Positions 29,117 to 38,088 are shown, numbered from the stretch's first letter. The stretch is DNA of 64,000 nt from Aeromicrobium sp. (GCF_023146395.1 NZ_JAGLCD010000007.1:61899-125898), one strand, 5' to 3'. Notes: generated by a model not told the origin, from the letters alone. Numbers and translations: made by a program.

Positions 29117-29198
29117 GGAGAAGCCCTTTTCTGAACGTGATTGTCGGTTATGCAGTTGTGTGGGCACGCGGTGCCCGCGACGCGTCAGGGACGATGCG

Positions 29199-29420
29199 TC
29201 ACTTGTAGCGGTAGACGATGCGTCCGCGGCTCAGGTCGTACGGCGAGAGCTCCACCACGACACGGTCCTCGGGGAGGATCCGGATGTAGTGCTGGCGCAT
29301 CTTGCCGCTGATGTGAGCGAGCACCTTGTGCCCGTTCGTCAGCTCGACGCGGAACATCGCGTTGGGGAGAGCCTCCACCACCGCGCCTTCCATCTCGATG
29401 ACGCCTTCTTTTTTCGCCAT
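29199..29420 (-). CDS. infA: Translation initiation factor IF-1
   Basis: 73 residues, an S1/OB-fold protein that blocks the A site during initiation: [40 protein letters not shown], and the end GRIVYRYK. First gene of the infA-rpmJ-rpsM group, with a promoter at 29496-29524 and GAGG before its ATG. Confidence 0.98.
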   Translation of the reverse strand: MAKKEGVIEMEGAVVEALPNAMFRVELTNGHKVLAHISGKMRQHYIRILPEDRVVVELSPYDLSRGRIVYRYK

Positions 29421-29495
29421 GAACCTCAGCTTCTCGGTGTTGCTTCGTCTGGTGGCCCGGACATGCGGAAACCCGCCTGGACAGGCCGACTCGCA

Positions 29496-29524
29496 AGTCT
29501 ACGCCCGCACCGGCGCGGTGACCA
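29496..29524 (-). promoter_or_regulatory. Probable promoter for infA-rpmJ
   Basis: On the minus strand: -35-like TGGTCA (29524-29519), 17-base spacer, -10 TAGACT (29501-29496), giving a leader of about 70 bases. Confidence 0.6.
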
Positions 29525-29530
29525 AATCGC

Positions 29531-29612
29531 GGCGGTGAGCTGCTCGCCTGTCCGCCGGTGCGGCGGTGAGCTGCTCGCCGATCGAGGGCCGGGATAGACG
29601 AGCAGCTCACCG
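29531..29612. repeat. Three copies of a 14-base word: two direct, one inverted
   Basis: CGGTGAGCTGCTCG is at 29533-29546 and 29564-29577, inside an 18-base direct repeat (GGCGGTGAGCTGCTCGCC at 29531-29548 and 29562-29579). Its exact reverse complement is at 29599-29612 and includes the stop codon of the M20 peptidase gene. The inner pair makes a 14-bp stem with a 21-base loop and is a likely terminator for the peptidase; the outer copy abuts the infA promoter. Confidence 0.75.
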
Positions 29613-30977
29613 CTCGCCGGCGACGAGCGCCCGGTAGAACGCGACACCGCGTTCGAGCCACATCGCGTCGACCCACTCGTTCGGGGCGTGGATCGAGTCG
29701 CGCTGGGCGCGGCTCATCCGCAGAGGGCTGAACCGGTACACCCCGTCACTGATGCGCGTGAAGTACCGGCTGTCGGTCGCCCCGGTCTGCACGTACGGCA
29801 CCACCCGGATGCCGTCGTGCGGCGCAGGGTCGAGCGCGGCGATCGCGGCGACGAGGTGGGCCCACGCCGCGGAGTCGGTCCGCGAGACCGGGGGCGGGTC
29901 GTTGCCCTCGATCGACTCGATCTCGACGTCGAGGCCCTTCAGCAGCGCGGTCATCCGCGACCGCAGCGCCTCGCGGTCGTCGCCCACCGCGAGACGCACG
30001 TTGACGACGGCCCGCGCCTCGGTCGCGAGCACGTTCGCGGCCGGGCTCCCGCTCAACCGGGTCACGGCCATCGTGGTGCGCACCATCGCGCTCGTCTCCT
30101 TGCTGACCCGCGCCAGGACCTCGGCCACCGGTCGGGGCGCACGGCGCGCCTGGCGCAGGACCGCCCGCGCGGGCCACGGCATGGCCTGCGCCACCACGTC
30201 GAGCATCTGCAGCACCGGCTCGGACAGCCCGACCGGCGCGGGATTCTCCTCGATCCGGACGACGGCGCGCGCCAGCCGGGCCGTGGCGCCCCCGGGTGCC
30301 GGGGTGGAGGCGTGCCCTCCCCCGCCGCGCGCCACGAGGTGCACGTTCGTCATGCCCTTCTCGACCGTCGCGACCATCGCGCTGAAGCCCGAGAGACCGG
30401 GCAGCGCGTCGTCGACCACGGCCCCGCCCTCGTCGGAGACGAGCCAGGGCCGCACCCCGAGTGCCGCCAGGTGGTCGACGACCCGGCGCGCCTCGTGGCC
30501 CTCGACCTCCTCGTCGGCCCCGAACAGGAGCCACACGTCGTGCGCGGGCACGTGCCCGTCCGCGAGCAGCCGCTCGACCGCCTCCGCGACGCAGACCAAC
30601 GACCCCTTGTCGTCGAGCGTGCCGCGCCCGTGCACGACCGCCCCGGTCGGTCCGTCGACGACCTCGCCCGAGAACGGGTCGCGGTCCCACTGCTCGGCCG
30701 GCGCGGGCACGACGTCGTAGTGCGCCATGAGCACGACCGGATCGGCCTCGGTGCGACCGCGCCAGCGAAACAGCAGCGAGCCGACCGGGAACGTCACGAG
30801 CTCCAGCTCGGCGTGGAGCCGCGGGTACAGGCGCGCGAACGTCTCGCGGAACCGCACGAACTCGGCCTCGTCGCGCTCGTCGGGGGCCGAGACGGTGCGG
30901 CAGCGCACGAGCTCGGCGAGCCGCTCCGCCACGGTGCTGCCGTGGGGGTCGGGCGCAGGGCCGGCTGCGGGAGTCAC
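29607..30977 (-). CDS. M20-family zinc peptidase (dipeptidase/carboxypeptidase type)
   Basis: 456 residues. The di-zinc site motifs are in order: LMAHYDVVPAP (His, Asp), GRGTLDDKGSL (bridging Asp), GADEEVEGH (catalytic Glu and metal Glu) and VSDEGG. The dimerisation domain lies between about 215 and 330. It should hydrolyse a peptide or N-acyl amino acid; the substrate cannot be told. The GTG start overlaps the stop of the MFS gene (GTGA), suggesting a transporter-hydrolase pair. Confidence 0.92.
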   Translation of the reverse strand: MTPAAGPAPDPHGSTVAERLAELVRCRTVSAPDERDEAEFVRFRETFARLYPRLHAELELVTFPVGSLLFRWRGRTEADPVVLMAHYDVVPAPAEQWDRDPFSGEVVDGPTGAVVHGRGTLDDKGSLVCVAEAVERLLADGHVPAHDVWLLFGADEEVEGHEARRVVDHLAALGVRPWLVSDEGGAVVDDALPGLSGFSAMVATVEKGMTNVHLVARGGGGHASTPAPGGATARLARAVVRIEENPAPVGLSEPVLQMLDVVAQAMPWPARAVLRQARRAPRPVAEVLARVSKETSAMVRTTMAVTRLSGSPAANVLATEARAVVNVRLAVGDDREALRSRMTALLKGLDVEIESIEGNDPPPVSRTDSAAWAHLVAAIAALDPAPHDGIRVVPYVQTGATDSRYFTRISDGVYRFSPLRMSRAQRDSIHAPNEWVDAMWLERGVAFYRALVAGER

Positions 30978-32407
30978 GGGATCACGGGCCTCTCGGGGTC
31001 GGCGAAGGCGAGCTTGGGCACGAAGGTCAGCAGCACGGCCGCCACCACGGCGGTGGCCGAGCACACGACCCACACCGTGTAGTAGCCGCTGAGCGAGGCG
31101 GCGGTCTCGCCCGCCGTGCCCTGGGCGAGCGCGACGCCGAAGACGCACGAGGCGATCGCGCCGCCGATCGTCTTGGTCGTGTTGGTCAGGCCGGTCGCGA
31201 CCGCGGTGCGGCCCTCCGGTGCAGCGGCTGCGGCGGCCGCGGGCAGGGCGGCCACGAGGGCTCCCGCGCCCAGGCCGGCCACCATCATGCAGGCTGCGAC
31301 GGTCGGCACCGTGTCGTGCAGCGGCACCAGGAGCCCGTACCCGATCGCCACGAGCGTCGCGGCTCCGATCAGGCAGTTGCGGGGGCTGAACCGCTGGCTG
31401 ATCCGGGCGAACGCCAGCGCTCCCACGAGGAGCGAGAGCACGTACACGCCGATCAACGGCGCGGCCGACGACGAGTCGAGTCCGAGTCCGAAGCCGAACT
31501 CGTCGGGATCGGTCTGCGCGAAGGTCGACAGCGGGATCTGCGCGCCCAGCACGCTCACGCCGAACAGCAGCGCGGTCAGCTGCACGGGCCACATCGACGA
31601 GCGGCGCATGACCCGCAGGTCGACCAGCGGGTCGGGCGACCGCAGCTCCCACCGCCCGAACGGCACGAGCATCACCAGGCCGATCGCCATCGCGAGCCAG
31701 GGCCACGGCGAGGCGACCCCCTCGGTGCGCACGAGCGACAGGCCGCCGGTCACCAGCAGCAGGCTCGCGCTCACGAGCACCAGCCCGCGGACGTCGAGGC
31801 TGCCCTCCTGCACCACGTGCTCACGGTCGACGGCGAGATGGATCACGAGCACGACACCTGTCGTGAGCAGGGCCGGGACCGCGAGCACGATCCAGATGGG
31901 CTCGAAGGCAGCGGACGTCGCTCCGGCCGAGAGGGCTCCGGCGATCGCTCCCGCCTGCAGCGCGGCGACGATGACGCCCGTGGCCCTGCGGGTCGCGGAG
32001 GCACGGTCAGCGATGCCGAGGCTGCGGCGGTAGATCAGGGCCACCTCGAGCGGCAGCCACACCGTGAAGACCCCCTGGAGCGCCCAGAACACGAGGTAGG
32101 TCTCGAAGGACGACGAGAACGCGACGCCCCAGGTCGCGACGGCCGTGAGCACGGCCGACCACCAGAGCACCCGCTGGTGCCCCACGAGGTCTCCGAGCTT
32201 CGACAGCGCCGGCACGCACAGGGCCGAGAGCAGCAGCTGGGCCGCCTCGAACCAGTTGACGTCGGCGTCGTTGATGCCCAGGTGCCGGCCGATGTCGGAC
32301 GCGAGCGGGGTGTAGTAGCCCTGCAGGAACCCGCTGACGAACTCGACGAAGACGAGGGCTCCGACCAGACCCGCGCCGATGGAGGTGGCGCGCGAGGTCG
32401 AGGTCAC
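30974..32407 (-). CDS. MFS transporter (14-helix DHA2-like)
   Basis: About 477 residues with roughly 14 hydrophobic segments, beginning GAGLVGALVFVEFVSGFLQG, and with the loop-2 motif LSKLGDLVGHQRVLWW typical of the major facilitator superfamily. A drug or metabolite exporter is the usual assignment. I prefer the GTG at 32407; in-frame ATG codons at 32452 and 32446 would add about 15 residues. It lies 87 bp after the Lrp-type regulator and is coupled to the peptidase gene. Confidence 0.85.
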   Translation of the reverse strand: MTSTSRATSIGAGLVGALVFVEFVSGFLQGYYTPLASDIGRHLGINDADVNWFEAAQLLLSALCVPALSKLGDLVGHQRVLWWSAVLTAVATWGVAFSSSFETYLVFWALQGVFTVWLPLEVALIYRRSLGIADRASATRRATGVIVAALQAGAIAGALSAGATSAAFEPIWIVLAVPALLTTGVVLVIHLAVDREHVVQEGSLDVRGLVLVSASLLLVTGGLSLVRTEGVASPWPWLAMAIGLVMLVPFGRWELRSPDPLVDLRVMRRSSMWPVQLTALLFGVSVLGAQIPLSTFAQTDPDEFGFGLGLDSSSAAPLIGVYVLSLLVGALAFARISQRFSPRNCLIGAATLVAIGYGLLVPLHDTVPTVAACMMVAGLGAGALVAALPAAAAAAAPEGRTAVATGLTNTTKTIGGAIASCVFGVALAQGTAGETAASLSGYYTVWVVCSATAVVAAVLLTFVPKLAFADPERPVIP

Positions 32408-32494
32408 CTGCCGAGCGTACGACGGGCGTGGACCACGGCCCAGCATCCTCACCCGGCCAGTGCGCTCAGGTCCGGTGCGCTCACCCGCTGGCGC

Positions 32495-32956
32495 TCACTC
32501 GAGCGGTCGTGCCGGCAGCGCCCCACCGCGCTCGACCAGACGCGAGAGCACGATGGCCGTCTCAGTGCGCTCGACGTTGCGCGCCGCGTTGCGCAGCCGC
32601 TCCAGCGCATCCTCCAGGTGGCGCACGTCGCGCGCGACGAGACGGACGATGGCATCGGCCTGACCGGTCACGGTCGCCGCGTCCTGCACCTCGGGCACCG
32701 AGGCGAAGGCCGCCCGCAGCTCGGCAGGACCGATCGTGCCCTGGCAGTGGAGCTCGACGTACGCCTCGGTGCCCCAGCCGAGGTGCTGGGGGTCGAGCAC
32801 GGCCGTGAAGCCGCGGATGACCCCGTCGGCCACGAGGCGGTCGACGCGGCGCTTGACCGCGGGCGCCGAGAGTCCGACCCGATCGCCGATGACCGCGAGG
32901 CTGGCCCGGCCGTCGTCCAGCAGCACCTCGACGATGCGTCGATCGATCGTGTCCAT
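32495..32956 (-). CDS. Lrp/AsnC-family transcriptional regulator
   Basis: 153 residues from the ATG at 32956. The N-terminal helix-turn-helix (DTIDRRIVEVLLDDGRASLA, VGLSAPAVKRRVDRL) is followed by the RAM effector-binding domain (EAYVELHC..., VTGQADAIVRLVARD). It is divergent from the dimethylargininase-like gene across a 199-base region, so control of that gene and of itself in response to arginine, ornithine or another amino acid is the simplest model. Confidence 0.92.
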   Translation of the reverse strand: MDTIDRRIVEVLLDDGRASLAVIGDRVGLSAPAVKRRVDRLVADGVIRGFTAVLDPQHLGWGTEAYVELHCQGTIGPAELRAAFASVPEVQDAATVTGQADAIVRLVARDVRHLEDALERLRNAARNVERTETAIVLSRLVERGGALPARPLE

Positions 32957-33024
32957 GTGGTCATCGTCGCACGGGTGCAAGAATCCGATGGTTTCGCGGT
33001 GCCAACGCAACAGATCTTCGACGG

Positions 33025-33043
33025 GAAGCCACGTATCGGCTTC
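33025..33043. promoter_or_regulatory. Candidate Lrp operator in the divergent region
   Basis: GAAGCC-N7-GGCTTC, an inverted repeat about midway between the divergent regulator and hydrolase genes. Size and spacing suit a dimeric regulator; the assignment rests on position only. A -10-like TAGCAT is at 33066-33071. Confidence 0.35.
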
Positions 33044-33155
33044 GCGTGTCGCACCAGTTGGCTTCTAGCATTGATTCGTTGCGCTCGGTCCCACCCCGAC
33101 CGGCGCCGCGGACCGGGACTGACGTCCTCTCGCCACGAGACCCGAGGTGACCACC

Positions 33156-34040
33156 ATGACCGTGCTCGACCCGCACCGCACCCGGCCCACCGGCCGCCAC
33201 GCGACGCCCGCCGCACCCGCCCGCAGTCCCCGCACCCGCAGCTACGTGATGTGCCGCCCGACCGAGTTCACCGTCGAGTACGCGATCAACCCCTGGATGG
33301 ACCCGTCGCGTCCGGTCGACCGGGCCCGCGCGATGCGCCAGTGGGAGGGGCTCGTCGCGACGTACCGCTCCCTCGGGCACCGGGTCGAGGAAGTCGATCC
33401 GCTGCCCGGTCAGCCCGACATGGTCTTCGCCGCGAACGGCGCCCTGGTCGTGGGTGAGGTCGCCTACGGCTCGCAGTTCCGCTTCCCGGAGCGGACCGCC
33501 GAGGCGGCCGCCTTCGCGACCTGGTGGCGCGACCGCGGGGTCGACGTCGTGCCGGCCTCCCACCCGGCGGAGGGCGAGGGCGACTTTCTCGTGCTGGGCC
33601 ACGTCGTCCTGGCCGGCACCGGTTTTCGCACGAGCCTGGCCGCCCACGTCGAGGCCGCCACCGTGATCGACCGTCCGTTCGTGACCCTCGAGCTGGTCGA
33701 CCCGCTCTTCTACCACCTCGACGTCGCACTCGGTGTGCTCGACGACGGACGCGGAGACGCTCCTGCGGACATCGCCTACTACCCCGGCGCGTTCAGCGCC
33801 CACAGCCGGCGCACCCTGCGCGAGCTGTTCCCCGACGCGCTCCTCGTGGGTCGCGACGAGGCGCTCACCCTCGGCCTCAACCTCGTGAGCGACGGACGGC
33901 ACGTCGTGCTGCCGCACGATGCCTCCGCACTGGCCGCGCGGCTCACGCACCGCGGCTACGAGCCGGTGCCGGTCGAGCTCAGCGAGTTCCGCACCTCGGG
34001 CGGCAGCGTGAAGTGCTGCACGATGGAGCACCACGCCTGA
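33156..34040 (+). CDS. Dimethylarginine dimethylaminohydrolase-like amidinotransferase-superfamily enzyme
   Basis: 294 residues. The guanidino-modifying (pentein) fold is indicated by MCRPTEFTVEYAINPWMDPS, PDMVFAANGALV, the catalytic GEGDFLVLG segment, and the active-site Cys in GGSVKCCTMEHH at the very C-terminus. Likely chemistry is hydrolysis of a guanidino compound such as dimethylarginine or arginine to citrulline plus amine. Start at the ATG at 33156 with GAGG 8 bases before; a GTG 9 bases upstream overlaps that site. The usual rocD neighbour is not next to it. Divergent Lrp regulator suggests amino-acid control. Confidence 0.85.
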   Translation: MTVLDPHRTRPTGRHATPAAPARSPRTRSYVMCRPTEFTVEYAINPWMDPSRPVDRARAMRQWEGLVATYRSLGHRVEEVDPLPGQPDMVFAANGALVVGEVAYGSQFRFPERTAEAAAFATWWRDRGVDVVPASHPAEGEGDFLVLGHVVLAGTGFRTSLAAHVEAATVIDRPFVTLELVDPLFYHLDVALGVLDDGRGDAPADIAYYPGAFSAHSRRTLRELFPDALLVGRDEALTLGLNLVSDGRHVVLPHDASALAARLTHRGYEPVPVELSEFRTSGGSVKCCTMEHHA

Positions 34041-34099
34041 CCTGCGCTTTCCTGCCGGCCTCACGTGAGTCGTGACGCGCACGAGGCCCTGCGTCGTTC

Positions 34100-34105
34100 T
34101 AGGCT
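34100..34105 (+). promoter_or_regulatory. Candidate -10 box for a leaderless transcript
   Basis: TAGGCT ends exactly 7 bases before the ATG at 34113, with no ribosome-binding site between: the layout of a leaderless actinobacterial mRNA. The -35 is weak. Confidence 0.5.
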
Positions 34106-34112
34106 TCACGAC

Positions 34113-34952
34113 ATGACGAGCACGACTCCCCCACCGGCCCCCGTCGAGGCCACCCCGGCCGACACCACCTCCGTCGACGACGGTCGACCCGTCCGGCGCT
34201 TCGGGACCGCTCGCACCCTCGCGCTGGCCGTCGCCGCGTTCCTCGGTGGCTACCTCGCCCTCATGGCGCTGACGCAGTGGGTCGACATCGTGCGCAACGA
34301 CCTCTGGAGCGTCTACGACCCCTTCGGCAGCAACAACTCCGACGGGCGGTTCCGGCTCCTCGCCCTCGGCGCCGAGTCGTTCGGTGCCCTCGCCGGCGGG
34401 CTGGCCATCATCGGCCTCGCTGCGCGCCGGTTCGCCGTCGGCGTCCTCGTCGTCACCCTCGTCTCGGCCCTGCTGCACGTCGGCTTCGCGGTCCAGATCA
34501 TCGACACGAACTTCCGCAGCAGCTTCCTGGAGCCCAACCGCTCCTGGGGCCCGTCGAGCGGGCTGCCGTTCCTCGTCGTGGTGCTGGCCCTGCAGGCGCT
34601 CATCGTGCTGCTGTGTCTGGTGCGCGGGCCCCGTCCCGAGCCGGTCGTCGCCCTGGCGCCGCCGGTCCCCCACGTCGACGGCACCCCGCCGCCGGCGACA
34701 CCGGCCCAGGCCGACCTGCCCGCCGACGACCACGACTCCGCTGCCGCTGGAGCAGCTGTCGCCGCCGACGAGGAGGACGCGGAGACCGACGACGACGTGT
34801 TCCTCGTGATCCACGGTCAGGAGTACGGCCCCTACCCGACCGAGCGGGTGCGCGGATTCATGGTCGAGGGGCGGATCCACCCCGGCACTCTCGTACGCAT
34901 CGGCGACGAGACCAAGCCGGCCTCCGAGGTCCCCGCCATCTACGGCAGCTGA
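34113..34952 (+). CDS. Four-helix membrane protein with C-terminal GYF-like domain
   Basis: 279 residues. A Thr/Pro-rich N-terminus is followed by four hydrophobic segments (about 33-55, 88-110, 112-130, 148-168). An acidic, Pro/Ala-rich linker leads to the last 50 residues, which read as a GYF_2-type domain: VIHGQEYGPYPTERVRGFMV, then GRIHPGTLVRIGDETKPAS. GYF domains bind proline-rich peptides. Partner unknown. A frame extension to 34065 exists, but the -10 box at 34100-34105 favours 34113. Confidence 0.75.
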   Translation: MTSTTPPPAPVEATPADTTSVDDGRPVRRFGTARTLALAVAAFLGGYLALMALTQWVDIVRNDLWSVYDPFGSNNSDGRFRLLALGAESFGALAGGLAIIGLAARRFAVGVLVVTLVSALLHVGFAVQIIDTNFRSSFLEPNRSWGPSSGLPFLVVVLALQALIVLLCLVRGPRPEPVVALAPPVPHVDGTPPPATPAQADLPADDHDSAAAGAAVAADEEDAETDDDVFLVIHGQEYGPYPTERVRGFMVEGRIHPGTLVRIGDETKPASEVPAIYGS

Positions 34953-35119
34953 CGGGTTCGGACCACGCCCCGTCTGCCGGGGGTGGGTGGGCAACCCCAC
35001 CACGGGTCTGGAAGGTTGCTGGCGCACCGGCAATCACTCGAGTCGTGGTCCGTGCCTCGCCCGCCCCCGGTGGATCCACGGGCCGAGCCGGAGGCGAGGC
35101 AGGCGCCCGGGCGAAGCCC

Positions 35120-35182
35120 GGCACCGGTGCCCTTCGAGGCTCGCTCGTTCCTCGCTCACACCTCAGGAACCGGTACGAACCG
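35120..35182. repeat. Degenerate dispersed-repeat-like sequence between converging genes
   Basis: The segment begins with the palindrome GGCACCGGTGCC and continues with TTCGAGGCTCGCTCGTTC, CTCGCTCACACCTC and paired ACCGGT blocks. It resembles the TTCGAGGCTCGC...GCACCTCAACCACCGG intergenic repeats I know from Nocardioidaceae-like genomes. It fills the 259-base gap between converging genes, which also holds a small CCGGGC-GAA-GCCCGG hairpin (35107-35121). Confidence 0.4.
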
Positions 35183-35211
35183 GTGGAGCGGCGACGAAGG
35201 AGCCGCGCGCC

Positions 35212-36000
35212 CTAAGTCGGCAGCGTCAGCACGACGGGGCCGGCCGCCGTGACGGCCACCGTGTGCTCCCAGTGGGCGGCACGGGAGCCGTCGATCGTGA
35301 CCGCCGTCCAGTCGTCCTCGAGGATCTGCGTGTACGGCGAGCCGCGAGAGACCATGGGCTCGATCGCGATGACCAGGCCCGGCTTGAGCTTCATGCCGTG
35401 GCCCGGGCGCCCCGTGTTCGCGACGTCCGGGTCCATGTGCATCGCGGTGCCGATGCCATGGCCCGTGAACCCCTCCACGATGCCGTAGTCGCCGGCCGCA
35501 CGGATCGTCGTGGCGATCGCGTGGCCGATGTCGCCGAGCCGGGCTCCAGGACGGGCCGCCTCGATGCCGGCCCAGAGGGCAGCCTCGGTGACGCGCGACA
35601 GCTCCGCATCGGCCGCGCTGACGGTACCGACCGGCACCGTGATGGCCGCATCGCCGTGCCAGCCCTCGACCACGGCGCCGGCATCGACCGAGACGAGGTC
35701 GCCGTCACGCAGGATGCGGCCCCCCGGGATGCCGTGCACGACCTCGTCGTTGACCGACGTGCAGATGACGCCCGAGAATCCCCCCTCACCGGAGGCGCCT
35801 CGTGCGCCGTAGCCCAGGAAGTTCGACGTGGCACCGTGGCGAGCCAGGACCTCCCGGGCCACGAGGTCCAGCTCGCGCGTCGTGACGCCCGGGGCCACGG
35901 CCGCACGCACGGCCGCGTGCATCTCGGCCACGACTGCACCGGCCCGGCGCATCACGGCGATCTGGTCGGCCGTCTTGTACTCGACGCTGCGGCCGAACAT
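35212..36000 (-). CDS. map: Methionine aminopeptidase, type I
   Basis: 262 residues, no N-terminal zinc-finger extension. Metal ligands are in DGDLVSVDAGAVVEGWHGDAA (two Asp), FTGHGIGTAMH (His), IEPMV (Glu) and the C-terminal EHTVAV (Glu). It removes the initiator Met of nascent proteins. It follows adk by 14 bp in the secY-adk-map order. infA, which commonly comes next, is 5.8 kb away. Confidence 0.97.
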   Translation of the reverse strand: MFGRSVEYKTADQIAVMRRAGAVVAEMHAAVRAAVAPGVTTRELDLVAREVLARHGATSNFLGYGARGASGEGGFSGVICTSVNDEVVHGIPGGRILRDGDLVSVDAGAVVEGWHGDAAITVPVGTVSAADAELSRVTEAALWAGIEAARPGARLGDIGHAIATTIRAAGDYGIVEGFTGHGIGTAMHMDPDVANTGRPGHGMKLKPGLVIAIEPMVSRGSPYTQILEDDWTAVTIDGSRAAHWEHTVAVTAAGPVVLTLPT

Positions 36001-36014
36001 GCGGTCGTACCCGG

Positions 36015-36578
36015 TCAGAGTCCGAGGGCGGCGTTGATGCGGGCCTCGACCTCGTCGATCGATCCCACACCGTCGACCTCGCGCAGCAGTCCGCGCTCGC
36101 GGTACACCGGGAGCAGCGGCGCGGTCTCGGCGATGTAGACCTCCTGCCGCTCGCGGATGACGTCCTCGGTGTCGTCGGCACGACCGCTGGTCTCCGCGCG
36201 CTTCAGCAGGCGACCGATGAGCTCCTCGTGGTCGACCGTGAGCACCAGGACCGCGTCGAGGGCCGCACCCAGGTCGGCCAGGATCGCGTCGAGCGTCTCG
36301 ACCTGGTCCGGCGTGCGCGGGTAGCCGTCGAGGACGAACCCGGTGCGCGCGTCGTCCTGGGCCAGCCGGTCCTTGACCATCGCGTTGGTGACCTCGTCGG
36401 GCACGTACTTGCCGGCGTCCATGTAGGACTGCGCCAGCTTGCCGAGCTCGGTGCCACCGGCCACGTTCGCCCGGAAGATGTCTCCGGTCGAGATGTGGGC
36501 GCCCCCGATGCGCTCGGCCAGGCCGGTGGCCTGGGTGCCCTTGCCCGCGCCGGGCGGGCCCATGATGAGCATCCTCAT
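36015..36578 (-). CDS. adk: Adenylate kinase
   Basis: 187 residues, the short form lacking the long zinc-type LID. P-loop [11 protein letters not shown] at residues 6-16, HISTGDIFR (AMP site) and [12 protein letters not shown] are clear. The ATG at 36578 overlaps the secY stop (ATGA). A much longer open frame reaching 37274 is a shadow across secY. Confidence 0.97.
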   Translation of the reverse strand: MRMLIMGPPGAGKGTQATGLAERIGGAHISTGDIFRANVAGGTELGKLAQSYMDAGKYVPDEVTNAMVKDRLAQDDARTGFVLDGYPRTPDQVETLDAILADLGAALDAVLVLTVDHEELIGRLLKRAETSGRADDTEDVIRERQEVYIAETAPLLPVYRERGLLREVDGVGSIDEVEARINAALGL

Positions 36579-37897
36579 GACCGCAGGAACCCTTCGTAGT
36601 TGCGCTGCTGGAGCTGGCTCTCGATCTGCTTGACCGTGTCGAGTCCGACGCCGACGATGATGAGGATCGTCGTGCCGCCGAACGGGAAGTTCTGGCTCGC
36701 GTTGAGCAGCGCGATGGCGAACATCGGGATCAGCGCGATCAGGCCGAGGTACAGCGCGCCCGGAGCGGTGATGCGGCTCAGGACGTACTGGAGGTAGTCC
36801 TGCGTCGGACGGCCGGCACGGATGCCCGGGATGAAGCCGCCGTACTTCTTCATGTTGTCGGCGACCTCCTCGGGGTTGAAGGTGATCGCGACGTAGAAGT
36901 ACGTGAAGAACACGATCAGCGTGAAGAACGTGATCATGTAGTACGGGTGGTCGCCACGGACGAAGTGGTCGTTGACCCACGTCGCCCAGCTCGACCCCTC
37001 GTTGAACTGCGCGAGCAGGGCCGGCAGGTACATCAGGCTCGAGGCGAAGATGACCGGGATGATGCCGGCCTGGTTGACCTTGAGCGGGATGTACGTCGAC
37101 GAGCCGCCGAACATGCGGCGCCCGACCATGCGCTTGGCGTACTGCACCGGGATCCGGCGCTGCGCCTGCTCGATGAAGATGACGCCCGCCACGACGAGCA
37201 GACCGACCAGGATCACGAGGGAGAAGGTGATCCAGCCCTCGCGCTCGGAGGCGGCCTGCGCCTTGATCTGCCACAGCGCGCCGGGGAAGGTCGCGATGAC
37301 CTGCGTGAAGATCAGGATCGACATGCCGTTGCCGACGCCGCGGTCGGTGATGAGCTCACCGAACCACATGATGATGGCGGTGCCCGCGACCATCACCAGG
37401 ACGATGAGCAGGAAGGCCGGGATGCTGTCGGGGTGGTAGAGCAGGTCCTGCGTGCAGGCGCCGCCGAACAGCCGGCCGCTGCGCGCCAGGGCCACGATGC
37501 CCGTGGCCTGGAGGACCGCCAGGCCCAGCGTCAGGTAGCGCGTGTACTGCGTGATCTTGGCCTGACCCGCTTGGCCCTCCTTCTTGAGGGCCTCCAGACG
37601 CGGGATCACGACGACGAGCAGCTGGAGGATGATGCTCGCGGTGATGTACGGCATGATGCCGAGCGCGAACACGGTGAGCTGCAGGAGAGCGCCGCCGGAG
37701 AAGACGTTGATCAGGGCGAACAGGTTGCCGTTCTCACCAGCGCTGGCCGTGTCGATGCACTGCTGCACGTTGGCGACATCGATCCCGGGAGCCGGCGTCA
37801 TGGACCCGAGCCGGAACAGCACGATGATGCCCAGGACGAAGAGCAACTTGCGTCGCAGGTCAGGCGTGCGGAACGCATTGACGAAGGCGCTGAGCAC
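36575..37897 (-). CDS. secY: Preprotein translocase subunit SecY
   Basis: 440 residues with ten membrane helices; it forms the protein-conducting channel with SecE and SecG. The first helix follows [17 protein letters not shown], the plug region is [14 protein letters not shown], and the C-terminal cytoplasmic loops [15 protein letters not shown] and [10 protein letters not shown] are typical. The GTG at 37897 has a strong GAGGAGG site; an in-frame extension to 37969 lacks homology. It is separated from rplO by two hairpins. Confidence 0.97.
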   Translation of the reverse strand: MLSAFVNAFRTPDLRRKLLFVLGIIVLFRLGSMTPAPGIDVANVQQCIDTASAGENGNLFALINVFSGGALLQLTVFALGIMPYITASIILQLLVVVIPRLEALKKEGQAGQAKITQYTRYLTLGLAVLQATGIVALARSGRLFGGACTQDLLYHPDSIPAFLLIVLVMVAGTAIIMWFGELITDRGVGNGMSILIFTQVIATFPGALWQIKAQAASEREGWITFSLVILVGLLVVAGVIFIEQAQRRIPVQYAKRMVGRRMFGGSSTYIPLKVNQAGIIPVIFASSLMYLPALLAQFNEGSSWATWVNDHFVRGDHPYYMITFFTLIVFFTYFYVAITFNPEEVADNMKKYGGFIPGIRAGRPTQDYLQYVLSRITAPGALYLGLIALIPMFAIALLNASQNFPFGGTTILIIVGVGLDTVKQIESQLQQRNYEGFLRS

Positions 37898-38003
37898 TTC
37901 CGTCCTCCTCAGGGTGGGCAGCCGGGCAACCCGGCGACTGTAACAGTCACACTTCTCACCGACGCACACGCCTGCGTCGGGTTCGCGTCATCGGGACGCG
38001 CAT

Positions 38004-38065
38004 GCGGCCCGGAGGGGCCGCCCTGCTGAACCACGACGGCGAGGCCCTCCGAGGAGAGCCTCGCC
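38004..38065 (-). other. Two consecutive hairpins between rplO and secY
   Basis: Perfect stems GCGGCCC-GGAG-GGGCCGC (38004-38021) and GGCGAGGC-N12-GCCTCGCC (38038-38065) lie in the 191-base gap. The second starts 24 bases past the rplO stop. They may act as a partial terminator that sets secY output below the ribosomal genes. Confidence 0.5.
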
Positions 38066-38088
38066 ACCGGGTGCGAACCGTACGGGTG

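Noticed and set aside
36015..37274. 419-codon version of adk
   Set aside because: The upstream part is a frame through secY; the P-loop protein starts at 36578 with an ATGA overlap.
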